Assembly (NCBI GenBank): GCA_902826795.1
Contig: CADEGD010000041.1
Span: 1 to 39,435 of the forward strand
Direction of reading: 5' to 3'
Origin: an uncultured Acidobacteriota bacterium
GTDB taxonomy: Bacteria; Acidobacteriota; Blastocatellia; Pyrinomonadales; Pyrinomonadaceae
Length of the DNA stretch: 39,435 bases
Shown here: positions 17,339-26,192 of the stretch, piece after piece
Position numbering within the stretch: the stretch's first letter is position 1
How the letters are laid out: each line of letters begins with the position of its first letter
Made by a program: the position numbers and the translations under genes
The notes under the pieces: generated by a model
Databases searched by the model: none
What the model saw: only the letters and a program-made list of their open reading frames with translations
Told to the model about the DNA's origin: nothing

Positions 17339-18178
17339 TTATCGCGATGCCTGTTTACGCGGCACGAGCACCAAATTCTGCCCAACCAGATTCACGCCCT
17401 CGAACATCATTCCCTTGCCGACGATCGCCTTGATCCCGTCGGCCAACTGCTTTCCGAAATTATCTCGGCTCAGCATTATCGTCACCGGCATTCCGGAATC
17501 TTCAAGCGTCGCTTTCGGTTCGCGAAGGTCGGAAATATCGACCTGCTTGACGCGTTTGGCAAGGTCGTAATCTTTCCACTCGGCCAGCATTTTCTGATAC
17601 ATCTTCAAACGCTCGGCATTTTCCTTTGCCGCTTTCTCGCTTTTCTCCTCGCTCCAGCCGAGCATCGTGAATGGGATCTGTTTTTCTTCGGTCTTCGACG
17701 GAGCAAGGATCACTCCGTCGCCATCCGCTAAAAAATCGCCGTCGCCAATGCGAACGAGCGCAATCGGAACACGCTCCGTCACTGTCACATTCAACCCGCT
17801 CGGCAGCCGTCGAGAAACTGCTGCAGTCTTTACAAAAGTAACGTTCTCGATCTTTTGCTTGATAGAAAGTAGGTCCGCATTCCACACGCCGGGCTTTTCA
17901 GCATTCGCCGTCACGATCTTTTCTATATCACTCGCCGACGCTCTATCCGTGCCGCTAACGCTTACGTTTCGAAGCCGAAAAAAACTCGACGCCGCGATCG
18001 TCTCGTACGTCAGAAAAAACACCGTGCCCAGACAGCCGACTATAGCCACGCAAAGCACCAGCGGGACTATCCCACCGCCAATCTGATCGAAAACACTCGC
18101 TCCGGTCGACCCCTGCTCCGACCTCTTTCGCGACGTATGCTTTACTCGAGTTCCTTGTTTTCTTATCTTCTTCGCCAT
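17339..18178 (-). CDS. ftsQ: Cell division protein FtsQ (POTRA domain)
   Basis: Bitopic divisome protein that bridges early (FtsA/Z) and late (FtsL/B/W/I) components. It has a basic cytoplasmic N terminus (1-35, rich in Lys/Arg), one membrane helix (about 38-62), a POTRA domain (about 68-140, starting FRLRNVSVSGTDRAS), then the beta domain with an extra charged helical stretch around 170-205 (EEKSEKAAKENAERLKMYQK). The 279-residue length is normal. Identity is supported by position between murC and ftsA. murB and ddl, which often sit here, are missing. Confidence 0.9.
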   Translation of the reverse strand: MAKKIRKQGTRVKHTSRKRSEQGSTGASVFDQIGGGIVPLVLCVAIVGCLGTVFFLTYETIAASSFFRLRNVSVSGTDRASASDIEKIVTANAEKPGVWNADLLSIKQKIENVTFVKTAAVSRRLPSGLNVTVTERVPIALVRIGDGDFLADGDGVILAPSKTEEKQIPFTMLGWSEEKSEKAAKENAERLKMYQKMLAEWKDYDLAKRVKQVDISDLREPKATLEDSGMPVTIMLSRDNFGKQLADGIKAIVGKGMMFEGVNLVGQNLVLVPRKQASR

Positions 18179-18229
18179 TCTTGATCGCAGTGTTTAGGGT
18201 CTCAGATCGAAAATCTAAAACTTTCTTCT

Positions 18230-18307
18230 TTATCTCTTTCTTCCTGCTTTTCTTGTTCTGTGGTAAAAGCTGTTAACCACAGAAGAGGACGAAAAAGAAG
18301 AAGAGAT
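18230..18307. repeat. Imperfect palindrome, CTGTGGT/ACCACAG family (copy 2)
   Basis: A pyrimidine-rich left arm ending CTTGTTCTGTGGT mirrors a purine-rich right arm starting ACCACAGAAGAGGACG. It fills most of the murC-ftsQ gap and shares its inner ends with the palindrome at 14571-14651. Confidence 0.7.
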
Positions 18308-18320
18308 CGGAACGCTTCTC

Positions 18321-19697
18321 CTACTTCAGCTTCTCAACAAACTCATCCGATAACCGTGTGACCGTTCCCGCGCCGAGCGTGATCAGCAGATCGCCTTCCT
18401 GCAGCTCCGGGATCACCTTGTCCGCCGCCGTGTCGATATCGCCGATATATATCGCATTCTTGTGGCCGTATTTACGAATGTTCTCCGTAAGAACTTCAGC
18501 CGAGATCCCTTCGATCGGCTGCTCGCTCGCGGCGTAGATGTCGAGCACGAAAAGCACGTCGGCGTTATTGAACGCAAGCGCAAATTCGTCAAACAATTCC
18601 TGTGTACGCGTGTATCGGTGCGGCTGGAAAACTACGACGGTGCGCCGTCCGCCGGAGCCATTTTTGGCCGCCGCCAGCGTCGCCAAGATCTCTGTCGGAT
18701 GATGGCCGTAATCGTCGATAACGGCAATGCCGCGAGCCTCACCTTTGAACTGGAACCGGCGATTCGCATTCTTAAACGTCGCGAATGCCTCGGCGATCGT
18801 CGCGAATGGAACATCTAGTTCGAGAGCAACGGCGGTCGCGGCAAGAGCGTTGTAGACGTTGTGCTTGCCCGGCACCGGCAGATCGATCTTGCCCAGAACT
18901 TCCGTACCCTTCCACACATTGAACGTCGAACCGAACGCTCCGCTGTAAACGATATCGTGCGCCGAAATATCGGCCTGTGCGGTCATTCCGTACGTCACGC
19001 GGCGGCGTTTGATATTCGGAATTATCAACTGCACGTTCGGATCGTCGAGACAGATCACCGCCGCACCAAAGAACGGAACCTTGTTGACGAAATCGGTAAA
19101 GCACTGAACCACATCGTCCATGCCTTTGTACGATTCCATGTGCTCCTTATCGATGTTCGTGACGACCGCGATCGTCGGGTACAACATCAAGAAAGATCTG
19201 TCGCTTTCATCCGCCTCGGTCACGAACCATTCCGACTTTCCGACCTTCGCATTCGACCCGAGCGACTCAACAACACCACCAACAACGGTAGTCGGATCAA
19301 CACCTGCATGACCGAGCACTGTCGCGACCATCGACGTCGTCGAAGTCTTGCCATGCGTACCAGAAACGGCGACGGCGTATGGCTTCAACACCATCAACTC
19401 GGCCAGCATCTCCGCCCGCGGGATCACCGGAATACCTCGCTCGCGAGCGATCACCATCTCGGGATTGTCCGGCCGAACGGCCGACGAATACACAACAACC
19501 TGCGCATCGCCCACGTTCTCCCCAGCGTGCCCTTCAAATATGGCAACTCCCTGAGCCTCAAGCCGGTCCGTATTTTTCGACTTCTTGATATCCGAACCCG
19601 AAACCTCGAAACCAAGATTCGCCAGCACCTCCGCGATACCGCTCATGCCGATACCGCCGATGCCGATAAAATGTATTCTCTTTACGTGTCTAAACAT
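18321..19697 (-). CDS. murC: UDP-N-acetylmuramate--L-alanine ligase
   Basis: Adds the first amino acid, L-alanine, to UDP-MurNAc using ATP in the cytoplasm. The N-terminal Rossmann motif [15 protein letters not shown] identifies MurC among Mur ligases. The ATP loop GTHGKTS is at 113-119, and [10 protein letters not shown], typical of MurC, lies in the C-terminal half. The 458-residue length is standard. It starts at ATG 19697. It lies between murG and ftsQ, as in many dcw clusters. Confidence 0.97.
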   Translation of the reverse strand: MFRHVKRIHFIGIGGIGMSGIAEVLANLGFEVSGSDIKKSKNTDRLEAQGVAIFEGHAGENVGDAQVVVYSSAVRPDNPEMVIARERGIPVIPRAEMLAELMVLKPYAVAVSGTHGKTSTTSMVATVLGHAGVDPTTVVGGVVESLGSNAKVGKSEWFVTEADESDRSFLMLYPTIAVVTNIDKEHMESYKGMDDVVQCFTDFVNKVPFFGAAVICLDDPNVQLIIPNIKRRRVTYGMTAQADISAHDIVYSGAFGSTFNVWKGTEVLGKIDLPVPGKHNVYNALAATAVALELDVPFATIAEAFATFKNANRRFQFKGEARGIAVIDDYGHHPTEILATLAAAKNGSGGRRTVVVFQPHRYTRTQELFDEFALAFNNADVLFVLDIYAASEQPIEGISAEVLTENIRKYGHKNAIYIGDIDTAADKVIPELQEGDLLITLGAGTVTRLSDEFVEKLK

Positions 19698-19702
19698 TCT
19701 CT

Positions 19703-19782
19703 TGGTCTTTGGTCTTTGGTCTTCGATCTTTGGAATAGTTTTGCAGCTTCGATCAAAGACTAAAGTCCCAAGACCTAAGACC
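19703..19782. repeat. Palindrome with heptad repeats (GGTCTTT) in the murG-murC gap
   Basis: The left arm is a 7-bp tandem series of TTGGTCT units (19702-19722, then degenerate). The right arm carries the complementary AAGACC series, giving an imperfect 32-nt inverted repeat. It fills the gap between murG and murC. Confidence 0.7.
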
Positions 19783-19786
19783 GGCT

Positions 19787-20863
19787 TTAAACGCTAGCCT
19801 TCAACTCCTCAATAATATCCACCGTCTTTTCCGCCGCATCCTGACGCCCCATTTCTTTCGCCGCGGTTTCCATAGCCGTGATCGAATCCGGTGCTTTGAT
19901 CAGCTTTGCGATCTCGGCCGCCAATCGTTCGCCGCTCAGATCGCTATGCAAAATCATCTTCGCCGCGCCGACTCGCTCTAACGCTTCGGCGTTCTTCCGT
20001 TGATGATCGTCTGCCGCAGTTGGAAGCGGGACCATTATCGACGCTTTGCCCGCCGCGGCAAGTTCCGCACACGTCGTTGCACCGGCCCGGCAGATGACCA
20101 GATCTGCCTTGCCAAACTCGGTGAACATGTCCGAGATGAACGGCCGCACATCCGCACTGCCGAACTTCGATTCGGCGTACGCCGCCTTGATCTTATCGAG
20201 ATCCGCCTCACCCGTTTGATGCGTGATCGACAGCTTGCCTTCGAAATCTCCCAAACGAGCCAGAGCATCGGCCATCGCGTTGTTGATCGCCCTCGCTCCC
20301 TGCGATCCGCCAAAGATCAGCACATGAAAAAGATCCGACCGAAGCTTCCGCGGAACGTCGAAAAACTCACGTCGAACCGGATTCCCTGTTACGATTCCCT
20401 TCTTTCCAAAGAACTTTAACGACTCGTCAAACGTCAACGCCGCCCGATCGACAAATCTCGCTAGCTGACGGTTGGTAAATCCCGGCAGTGCGTTCGAATC
20501 CATCACCAGCGTCGGAACGCCCATTATCGCCGCCATCAGCAGCACCGGCCCCGAAACATATCCGCCCGCGCCAACGACCACATGCGGACGAAACTGCCGA
20601 ATGATCTGCCTCGCTTCAAGAAAGCTTTTCGGCAACACGGAAAGGCCCTTGATCTTACCCATCAGCCCGACGCTTTTTAGCCCGGCACTATTTATCAGCG
20701 ACAACTGAAATCCGTTGTCCGGTACGATCTTAGTCTCAAGCCCTTTCGCCGTGCCGACGAACAACGCCTCCGACGTTTCGTCGCGCCGCAAGATCTCTTT
20801 CGCGACAGCGATCCCGGGATAAATATGTCCGCCGGTTCCGCCGGCCGCGATCAGTACTTTCAT
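19787..20863 (-). CDS. murG: UDP-GlcNAc:undecaprenyl-PP-MurNAc-pentapeptide GlcNAc transferase
   Basis: Converts lipid I to lipid II on the inner face of the membrane. The glycine-rich loop [10 protein letters not shown] begins at residue 8, and a second G-loop, GAGGYVSGP, follows. The donor-binding C-terminal domain has [11 protein letters not shown], then [11 protein letters not shown] and [10 protein letters not shown], all hallmarks of MurG. The length of 358 residues is typical. Its ATG immediately follows the ftsW TAA (TAAATG), so the two are translationally coupled. Confidence 0.97.
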   Translation of the reverse strand: MKVLIAAGGTGGHIYPGIAVAKEILRRDETSEALFVGTAKGLETKIVPDNGFQLSLINSAGLKSVGLMGKIKGLSVLPKSFLEARQIIRQFRPHVVVGAGGYVSGPVLLMAAIMGVPTLVMDSNALPGFTNRQLARFVDRAALTFDESLKFFGKKGIVTGNPVRREFFDVPRKLRSDLFHVLIFGGSQGARAINNAMADALARLGDFEGKLSITHQTGEADLDKIKAAYAESKFGSADVRPFISDMFTEFGKADLVICRAGATTCAELAAAGKASIMVPLPTAADDHQRKNAEALERVGAAKMILHSDLSGERLAAEIAKLIKAPDSITAMETAAKEMGRQDAAEKTVDIIEELKASV

Positions 20864-22018
20864 TTAGGCACGACGTCCCTTTTTTCTATGCACCGGCTCA
20901 ACCGTCGATTCGCGGTTTCCTTCGCTTCCCTGCCGCGAGATGTTCAGCAATATTCCGACCGCCGCCATCGTGACGAGAACTGACGATCCGCCATACGAAA
21001 TGAACGGCAGCGGAATTCCCTTTGCCGGCAGCAGCGAAATGACGACGCTGATATTGAACAACGCCTGGACGATGATCCCGGTGATGATCCCGATGCCGAG
21101 CAGCATCCCGAACCGGTCGGGAGCTTTCATCGCCGCCCGCGTCCCACGCCAAAGCAGCAGTCCGAATGCGATCAGCACCGCCAGCGTGCCGACCAGTCCG
21201 AGCTCTTCACCGACCACCGAAAAAATAAAATCCGAATACGGATACGGAAGATAGAAAAGCTTCTGCTGTCCCTTGGCAAATCCTTCGCCGAACATTCCGC
21301 CTGAGCCGATCGCATATAGCGATTGGACGACCTGATATCCGGCGTCGTCCGAATGCGCGAACGGATCGAGAAACGCCATCAGCCGCTCGACCCGCCACGG
21401 AGCCAGCAGCACCGCCATCAACGCACCAAAAACCATCACCGCCGCAACCGTTGCGATGTGCAGGATATTCGCTCCGGCCGCGAAATATACCGCCGAAAAG
21501 ATCGCGCACAAGACGATCGCCGTGCCCAGATCCGGCTCCAAGAATACAAGTCCGCCGAGCAGCACCAACGCTCCGACCGCCGGGATCACCGTCGATTTGA
21601 TCTCACCCACACGTCCTTCGTTCTTGGTCAAAAAGTACGCAAGAAATATCGGCAAGGCGATCTTGGCGATCTCCGAAGGCTGGATCGAAAACGGCCCCAT
21701 TCTTATCCAGCGTCTCGCTCCGTTGATCTCGGGAAACGCGAATACCGCAACCAGCAGCACGACCGTAAATATAAATATCGTGTAGACGACCACCGGATGC
21801 GACAGCCGCCGATAGTCGACTCGGCTCGCCGCGAACATCACCGCCAATCCCGCCAAAGTAAATCCGAATTGCTTGTAAAAATATGTGAATTGCGAAGCCC
21901 CGCCCGACTCGCGCACCGCGATCATCGCCGACGCGCTGTAAACCATCATCGCCCCAAACAGTGCGAGCCCCGCCGCTAACGCGAACATGAACCAATCAGT
22001 TTTTAGCCTTGCGATCAT
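20864..22018 (-). CDS. ftsW: Septal peptidoglycan polymerase FtsW (SEDS family)
   Basis: Multispanning glycosyltransferase that polymerises lipid II at the division site together with FtsI. There are about ten hydrophobic segments. Family motifs include RRWIRMGPFSIQPSEIAK, FLEPDLGTAIVL and the C-terminal PLPFISYGGSS. The 384-residue length is usual. It sits between murD and murG, which favours FtsW over RodA. Confidence 0.96.
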   Translation of the reverse strand: MIARLKTDWFMFALAAGLALFGAMMVYSASAMIAVRESGGASQFTYFYKQFGFTLAGLAVMFAASRVDYRRLSHPVVVYTIFIFTVVLLVAVFAFPEINGARRWIRMGPFSIQPSEIAKIALPIFLAYFLTKNEGRVGEIKSTVIPAVGALVLLGGLVFLEPDLGTAIVLCAIFSAVYFAAGANILHIATVAAVMVFGALMAVLLAPWRVERLMAFLDPFAHSDDAGYQVVQSLYAIGSGGMFGEGFAKGQQKLFYLPYPYSDFIFSVVGEELGLVGTLAVLIAFGLLLWRGTRAAMKAPDRFGMLLGIGIITGIIVQALFNISVVISLLPAKGIPLPFISYGGSSVLVTMAAVGILLNISRQGSEGNRESTVEPVHRKKGRRA

Positions 22019-22028
22019 TAACCGTAAA

Positions 22029-22063
22029 TAGATTAATAATTACCAATTAAAAATTAGTAATTA
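22029..22063. repeat. Five-unit AT-rich heptad repeat in the murD-ftsW gap
   Basis: Five consecutive 7-bp units share ATTA at positions 4-7: TAGATTA, ATAATTA, CCAATTA, AAAATTA, GTAATTA. The array is also roughly palindromic. Its AT content contrasts with the GC-rich genes on both sides. Confidence 0.75.
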
Positions 22064-22082
22064 ATTTGCGGAAACAGCGGAG

Positions 22083-23468
22083 CTACATCAGTTTGGCCGT
22101 GGTCCTCGCTTTCAGTCCGTGAACCTCTGCCTTAAACTCTTCGCCACGGTGTTCGAAACTCCTAAACATATCGAAACTTGCACATGCCGGAGCCAGCAAA
22201 ACCGAATCGCCTTGCTTCGCCCAGTCCAGGCTTTGCTTGACCACATCCGCCATAGAATCTGCTCTAAAGGTGTACGTGACCCCGCTGAGCTGCGATTCGA
22301 TATTGTCCGCGTCTTCACCGATCAATCCGACTGATCGGACTGAACTTTCGATCAGCGGGATCAGCGGCGCATACGGCGCGTTCTTCCCGCGTCCGCCAAG
22401 AATCAAAACGACTTTGCCATCGCCTTCAGACAAAGCTTCGAGAGCCTTCAAAGTCGCATCGACTGACGTCGCCTTCGAATCGTTATAAAACTTCACTCCA
22501 AACATCTCCGTCACGAACTCGATGCGATGCTCGACGCCCTTGAAATTCGCGATCGTCTCACGCATCGATTCCGGCGACGCACCGCACGCGAGTCCGGTGG
22601 CAAGCGATGCAAGCACGTTCTCGACGTTATGCAGCCCGCGTAGAAAAATCTCGTCACGCGTCGTTAAAACTTTCTCTTTCCCGCCTGAACGCGACACAAG
22701 TTCACGCCCTCGCAGAAACGATCCCTCGTCGAGCTCGCGTCGAATGCTGAACATCGTTACGTGAGCTTTCAAACCCTTCGCCCAACTCGCGGTGATCTCG
22801 TCGGCGGCGTTCAGCACCGCCAGATCATCCGCCGTCTGATTCATAAAGATGCGGTGCTTTGCCGCGGCATAGTCCGTGAATGATTCGTAGCGGTCCAGAT
22901 GATTGGGCGTGACGTTAAGACAGATCGAAACATTCGCTCGAAAGTCCTTGATCGTCTCAAGCTGAAAACTCGAAAGCTCTGCAACCGTCCAGGTATCGTC
23001 GGTCGTTGTCGCTGCCAGATCCAATAGCGGCGTACCGATGTTCCCGCCGACTTGTGTCACAATTCCGGCATTTCTCAATATCTTGCCGATCAGCGTCGTC
23101 GTGGTCGTCTTCCCGTTCGATCCAGTGATCCCGACGATCCGGCCTTTCATAAACCGATAGGCCAACTCAACCTCGCCGATCACCTCGCCATCTTTCCGAT
23201 CTACGTATCTCGCCGGGATCGTATTCGTCGGAACGCCCGGCGAGATCACAACGAGATCGATCTGATCAAGCAGCCACGATGGAAGATCTCCGCCAATCAA
23301 CCCGACCTTGTGCGTCTCTTTCAAAGACCTCGCCGCATCCGACCATTCCTCGACCGGTTTGCGATCGTGCAGAGCAACCACAGCTCCTCGCTCGGCCAAA
23401 AACCTTGCCGACGCAAGCCCTGATTTTCCCGCGCCTAACACGAGCGTTTTTCGCCCCTTAACTTCCAT
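22083..23468 (-). CDS. murD: UDP-N-acetylmuramoyl-L-alanine--D-glutamate ligase
   Basis: Adds D-glutamate to UDP-MurNAc-L-Ala with ATP. The N-terminal domain has VLGAGKSGLASARFL, the ATP loop GSNGKTT is at 116-122, and NVTPNHLDRY and HRIEFV...NDSKATSVDAT follow, all characteristic of MurD. The 461-residue length is normal. It lies after mraY in the operon, with a 69-bp REPIN-like element between them. Confidence 0.97.
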   Translation of the reverse strand: MEVKGRKTLVLGAGKSGLASARFLAERGAVVALHDRKPVEEWSDAARSLKETHKVGLIGGDLPSWLLDQIDLVVISPGVPTNTIPARYVDRKDGEVIGEVELAYRFMKGRIVGITGSNGKTTTTTLIGKILRNAGIVTQVGGNIGTPLLDLAATTTDDTWTVAELSSFQLETIKDFRANVSICLNVTPNHLDRYESFTDYAAAKHRIFMNQTADDLAVLNAADEITASWAKGLKAHVTMFSIRRELDEGSFLRGRELVSRSGGKEKVLTTRDEIFLRGLHNVENVLASLATGLACGASPESMRETIANFKGVEHRIEFVTEMFGVKFYNDSKATSVDATLKALEALSEGDGKVVLILGGRGKNAPYAPLIPLIESSVRSVGLIGEDADNIESQLSGVTYTFRADSMADVVKQSLDWAKQGDSVLLAPACASFDMFRSFEHRGEEFKAEVHGLKARTTAKLM

Positions 23469-23478
23469 CGATTCAACT

Positions 23479-23547
23479 GACTGGAGCGGTGAGCGTCTCG
23501 CTCACCATCATCGACCAGATCGTGAGCGGGACGCTCACGGCCCAGTC
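23479..23547. repeat. REPIN-like element between mraY and murD
   Basis: Terminal inverted repeats 23479-23505 and 23522-23547 begin with GACTGG and end with CCAGTC. Each encloses a hairpin of the type GTGAGCG...CGCTCAC. The two hairpins stand in inverted orientation, the layout of REP doublets. The element exactly fills the gap up to the mraY stop. Confidence 0.8.
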
Positions 23548-23548
23548 A

Positions 23549-24691
23549 TCAACGCAATTTCAGCGTTGACAAACTCAGCAACGCAAACAATATCGCCACG
23601 ATAAAAAATCGGAACACGATCTTCGGCTCTTTCCATCCCGCAAGCTGAAAGTGGTGATGCAACGGCGCCTGAAGAAATATCCGCTTGCCCGCACCTTGAG
23701 TGCGCTTCGTAAACTTGAAATATCCGACCTGCAGCATCACCGAGATCGCTTCGATGATAAAGATGCCGCCGATGAACGGCAGCAGGAATTCCTGCTTGGT
23801 CAAAATCGCAACCGTACCGAGAGCACCGCCGATCGCTAGGCTACCAACGTCACCCATGAAGACTTCCGCCGGCGGGGCGTTGTACCAAAGGAACCCGAGC
23901 GTCGCCCCGACCATCGCGCCGCAGAATATCGTCAATTCGGCGGACGCCGGATTGTGAGTGATATCGAGATACTCCGCCCATCGACGGTCGCTTGCAACGT
24001 AGGTCAACGCGGTAAGCGCCGCCATTGCAACAAACGTAATGCTCGCGGCGAGGCCGTCCATACCGTCCGTCAGGTTCACCGCGTTCGATGAACCAAGCAG
24101 CACGAATATGATAAAGATCAGATAGAGCCCCGCGGGGATCACGCTTTCGCCGAACGGAAGCGCGGTGTCTTTCAGGAACGGTATCGACAAGTTCCACGAA
24201 TAATTCGTTGCAAAATAAAGAACTCCCCAAACCACGACGGCCGTGATCAACTGTCCCGCGATCTTCTGTCGCTCGGTCAAGCCGAGGCTGCGTTTCTTGA
24301 TGATCTTGATGTAATCATCAGCAAAGCCCACTAGCCCGAAAAGGGTAGTTGCACCTAATGCCAGCCAAAGGAAAACGCCATCCAAACGGGCCCATAATAG
24401 GGTCGATACAAAAACGGACCCGAGAATCAGCACCCCGCCCATCGTCGGCGTCCCGCGTTTCGCCTGATGCTCGGCGGAAAGTTCTTCGCGGATCTCTTGG
24501 CCAATCTTCAAAGCCTGCAGTTTCCTGATTACTTTGCCGCCGAAGAGCAGCGAGATCAGCAGTGCGGTGATCGTCGCCATCGCCGTCCGGAACGTGACGT
24601 ACTGGAAAACGTTCAGGCCTTTATAAAACCAGGCTTCACTCGAGGTTCCGTATTCTCTGTAGATCAGTTGATAAAGGAAGTGATAGAGCAT
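23549..24691 (-). CDS. mraY: Phospho-N-acetylmuramoyl-pentapeptide transferase
   Basis: Membrane enzyme that moves phospho-MurNAc-pentapeptide to undecaprenyl phosphate, forming lipid I. Ten membrane segments are expected in 380 residues. Catalytic features seen are the Asp pair Asp125/Asp126 (GFADDY), [13 protein letters not shown] (203-215), the Asp of MGDVGS (281), and the triple His at 345-347 (PLHHHFQL). It begins at ATG 24691, 34 bp after murF. Confidence 0.97.
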   Translation of the reverse strand: MLYHFLYQLIYREYGTSSEAWFYKGLNVFQYVTFRTAMATITALLISLLFGGKVIRKLQALKIGQEIREELSAEHQAKRGTPTMGGVLILGSVFVSTLLWARLDGVFLWLALGATTLFGLVGFADDYIKIIKKRSLGLTERQKIAGQLITAVVVWGVLYFATNYSWNLSIPFLKDTALPFGESVIPAGLYLIFIIFVLLGSSNAVNLTDGMDGLAASITFVAMAALTALTYVASDRRWAEYLDITHNPASAELTIFCGAMVGATLGFLWYNAPPAEVFMGDVGSLAIGGALGTVAILTKQEFLLPFIGGIFIIEAISVMLQVGYFKFTKRTQGAGKRIFLQAPLHHHFQLAGWKEPKIVFRFFIVAILFALLSLSTLKLR

Positions 24692-24725
24692 TTCCGTTCA
24701 CGTCTGGCTTTGCCGCAAATAAACC

Positions 24726-26192
24726 TCAACGCTGCACTGCCGCCGACTTCTCGGCTTCAAACTTCTCCAACAATTTTTCAATCACCTTCTCGGTTCGCAC
24801 GCCACGCGAACCTTTCACCAAAACAACGTCGCCTTCACCCATCTCGTCCGCAAGCATCTTACCCGCAGCATCCGAATCAGCCGCGAACACCGCATTCGCA
24901 AGTCCGGAATTCTTCGCACCTTCGACCAACTGCTTTCCAAATCCGCGAACGCCGATCAGCATGGCGATCTTCTTCCCGCCGATCTTCTCACCTGTCTCAA
25001 TATGCAGCCGCTCGGCATCGTCGCCAAGTTCGAGCATCTCGCCCGCAACGACGATCCGCCGCTTCGCACCTTCCGATCCTTCGACAAGCGTATCGACCAT
25101 CGAAAGCAACGCCGCCGGATTCGAATTGTACGAATCGTTGATAACGGTAAAGCCCTTCGCGAAATGAATTATCTCTCCACGCTGCGGCGGCGGGGCGACG
25201 GTTCTCAAACTGTCTGCGATCTGCCCCGCGTTCATGCCTACGCTGTGTCCGACCGCGGCTGCGGCCAGCGCATTCAAGATGTTGTGGCGGCCGTTCAACG
25301 GAAACGAAACCCTGGCAGAACCGTCCGGTGTGGTAAGGACAAACGACGTCGAGCCGAACCCAGCAAACTTGATATCCGACGCACTTACATCCGCGTCGCT
25401 TTCGATCCCGTATGTCACGACGCTTCCTTTGCTCAAACTCGCCATCGCCGCCACTCGCGGGTCATCTGCATTCAAAACCGCGACACCGCCATCCTTCATT
25501 CCCTCGACGATCTCGGCCTTCGCCTGCTGGATCCGCTCGATGGTTCCGAGATGCTCGATGTGTACCGGCAGGACGTTAAGCACGACCGCAACATCCGGCG
25601 GAGTGATCTTACAAAGCCGCTCGATCTCGTGCAGCGGCGTGGACATTCCCATCTCCAAAACCGCGATGTCATACGTCGCATCTTTCGCGAGATTCAAAAC
25701 CGTAAGCGGATGTCCGAGGCCGTTGTTGTAATTCTTGATGTTCTTGAGCACCTTGCGGCCGCTCGCTTCGAGAACATGTGCGGTGAGTTCTTTCGCCGTC
25801 GTCTTTCCGGCACTCCCGGTTATCGCAACGACCGGCTTGTTCCAATCGAGGTAAACGTGATGAGCAAGCCGCTGAAGCGCGGCGATCGAATCGTCAACGA
25901 ATATCAATCGATCCTTGAACTCTTGAAGGTCGTGCTCTTCAAATCGATCTCGACGAACTACCGCGGCGATCGCACCTCTCTCCAGCGACGACTTCACGTA
26001 AACGGTCGCATCGTCGAAATCGCCGTTGAATCCGTTGTTCGCGTATTCCGGCTGCGAAAGAGCAAAAAACACGTCGCCCGCCTGTATTTCACGCGAGTCG
26101 ATAACAAAAGACGCGACATCGCGAGCCATCAAGGCGGGGTCGATTCCGGGTGTTTCAGCACCCATATATTGAATCGCGGAGCTCAGTTTCAA
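24726..26192 (-). CDS. murF: UDP-MurNAc-tripeptide--D-Ala-D-Ala ligase
   Basis: Adds D-Ala-D-Ala to complete the UDP-MurNAc-pentapeptide. The N-terminal domain has VIDSREIQAGDVFFAL, the ATP loop GSAGKTT is at 126-132, KNYNNGLGHPLTVL is typical of MurF rather than MurE, and VINDSYNSNP follows. The length of 488 is slightly above average. The start is TTG at 26192, overlapping the ftsI TGA (TTGA), with GAGGTG 12 nt upstream. The next ATG at 26165 would remove the first strand. murE, which usually precedes murF, is absent here. Confidence 0.95.
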   Translation of the reverse strand: MKLSSAIQYMGAETPGIDPALMARDVASFVIDSREIQAGDVFFALSQPEYANNGFNGDFDDATVYVKSSLERGAIAAVVRRDRFEEHDLQEFKDRLIFVDDSIAALQRLAHHVYLDWNKPVVAITGSAGKTTAKELTAHVLEASGRKVLKNIKNYNNGLGHPLTVLNLAKDATYDIAVLEMGMSTPLHEIERLCKITPPDVAVVLNVLPVHIEHLGTIERIQQAKAEIVEGMKDGGVAVLNADDPRVAAMASLSKGSVVTYGIESDADVSASDIKFAGFGSTSFVLTTPDGSARVSFPLNGRHNILNALAAAAVGHSVGMNAGQIADSLRTVAPPPQRGEIIHFAKGFTVINDSYNSNPAALLSMVDTLVEGSEGAKRRIVVAGEMLELGDDAERLHIETGEKIGGKKIAMLIGVRGFGKQLVEGAKNSGLANAVFAADSDAAGKMLADEMGEGDVVLVKGSRGVRTEKVIEKLLEKFEAEKSAAVQR

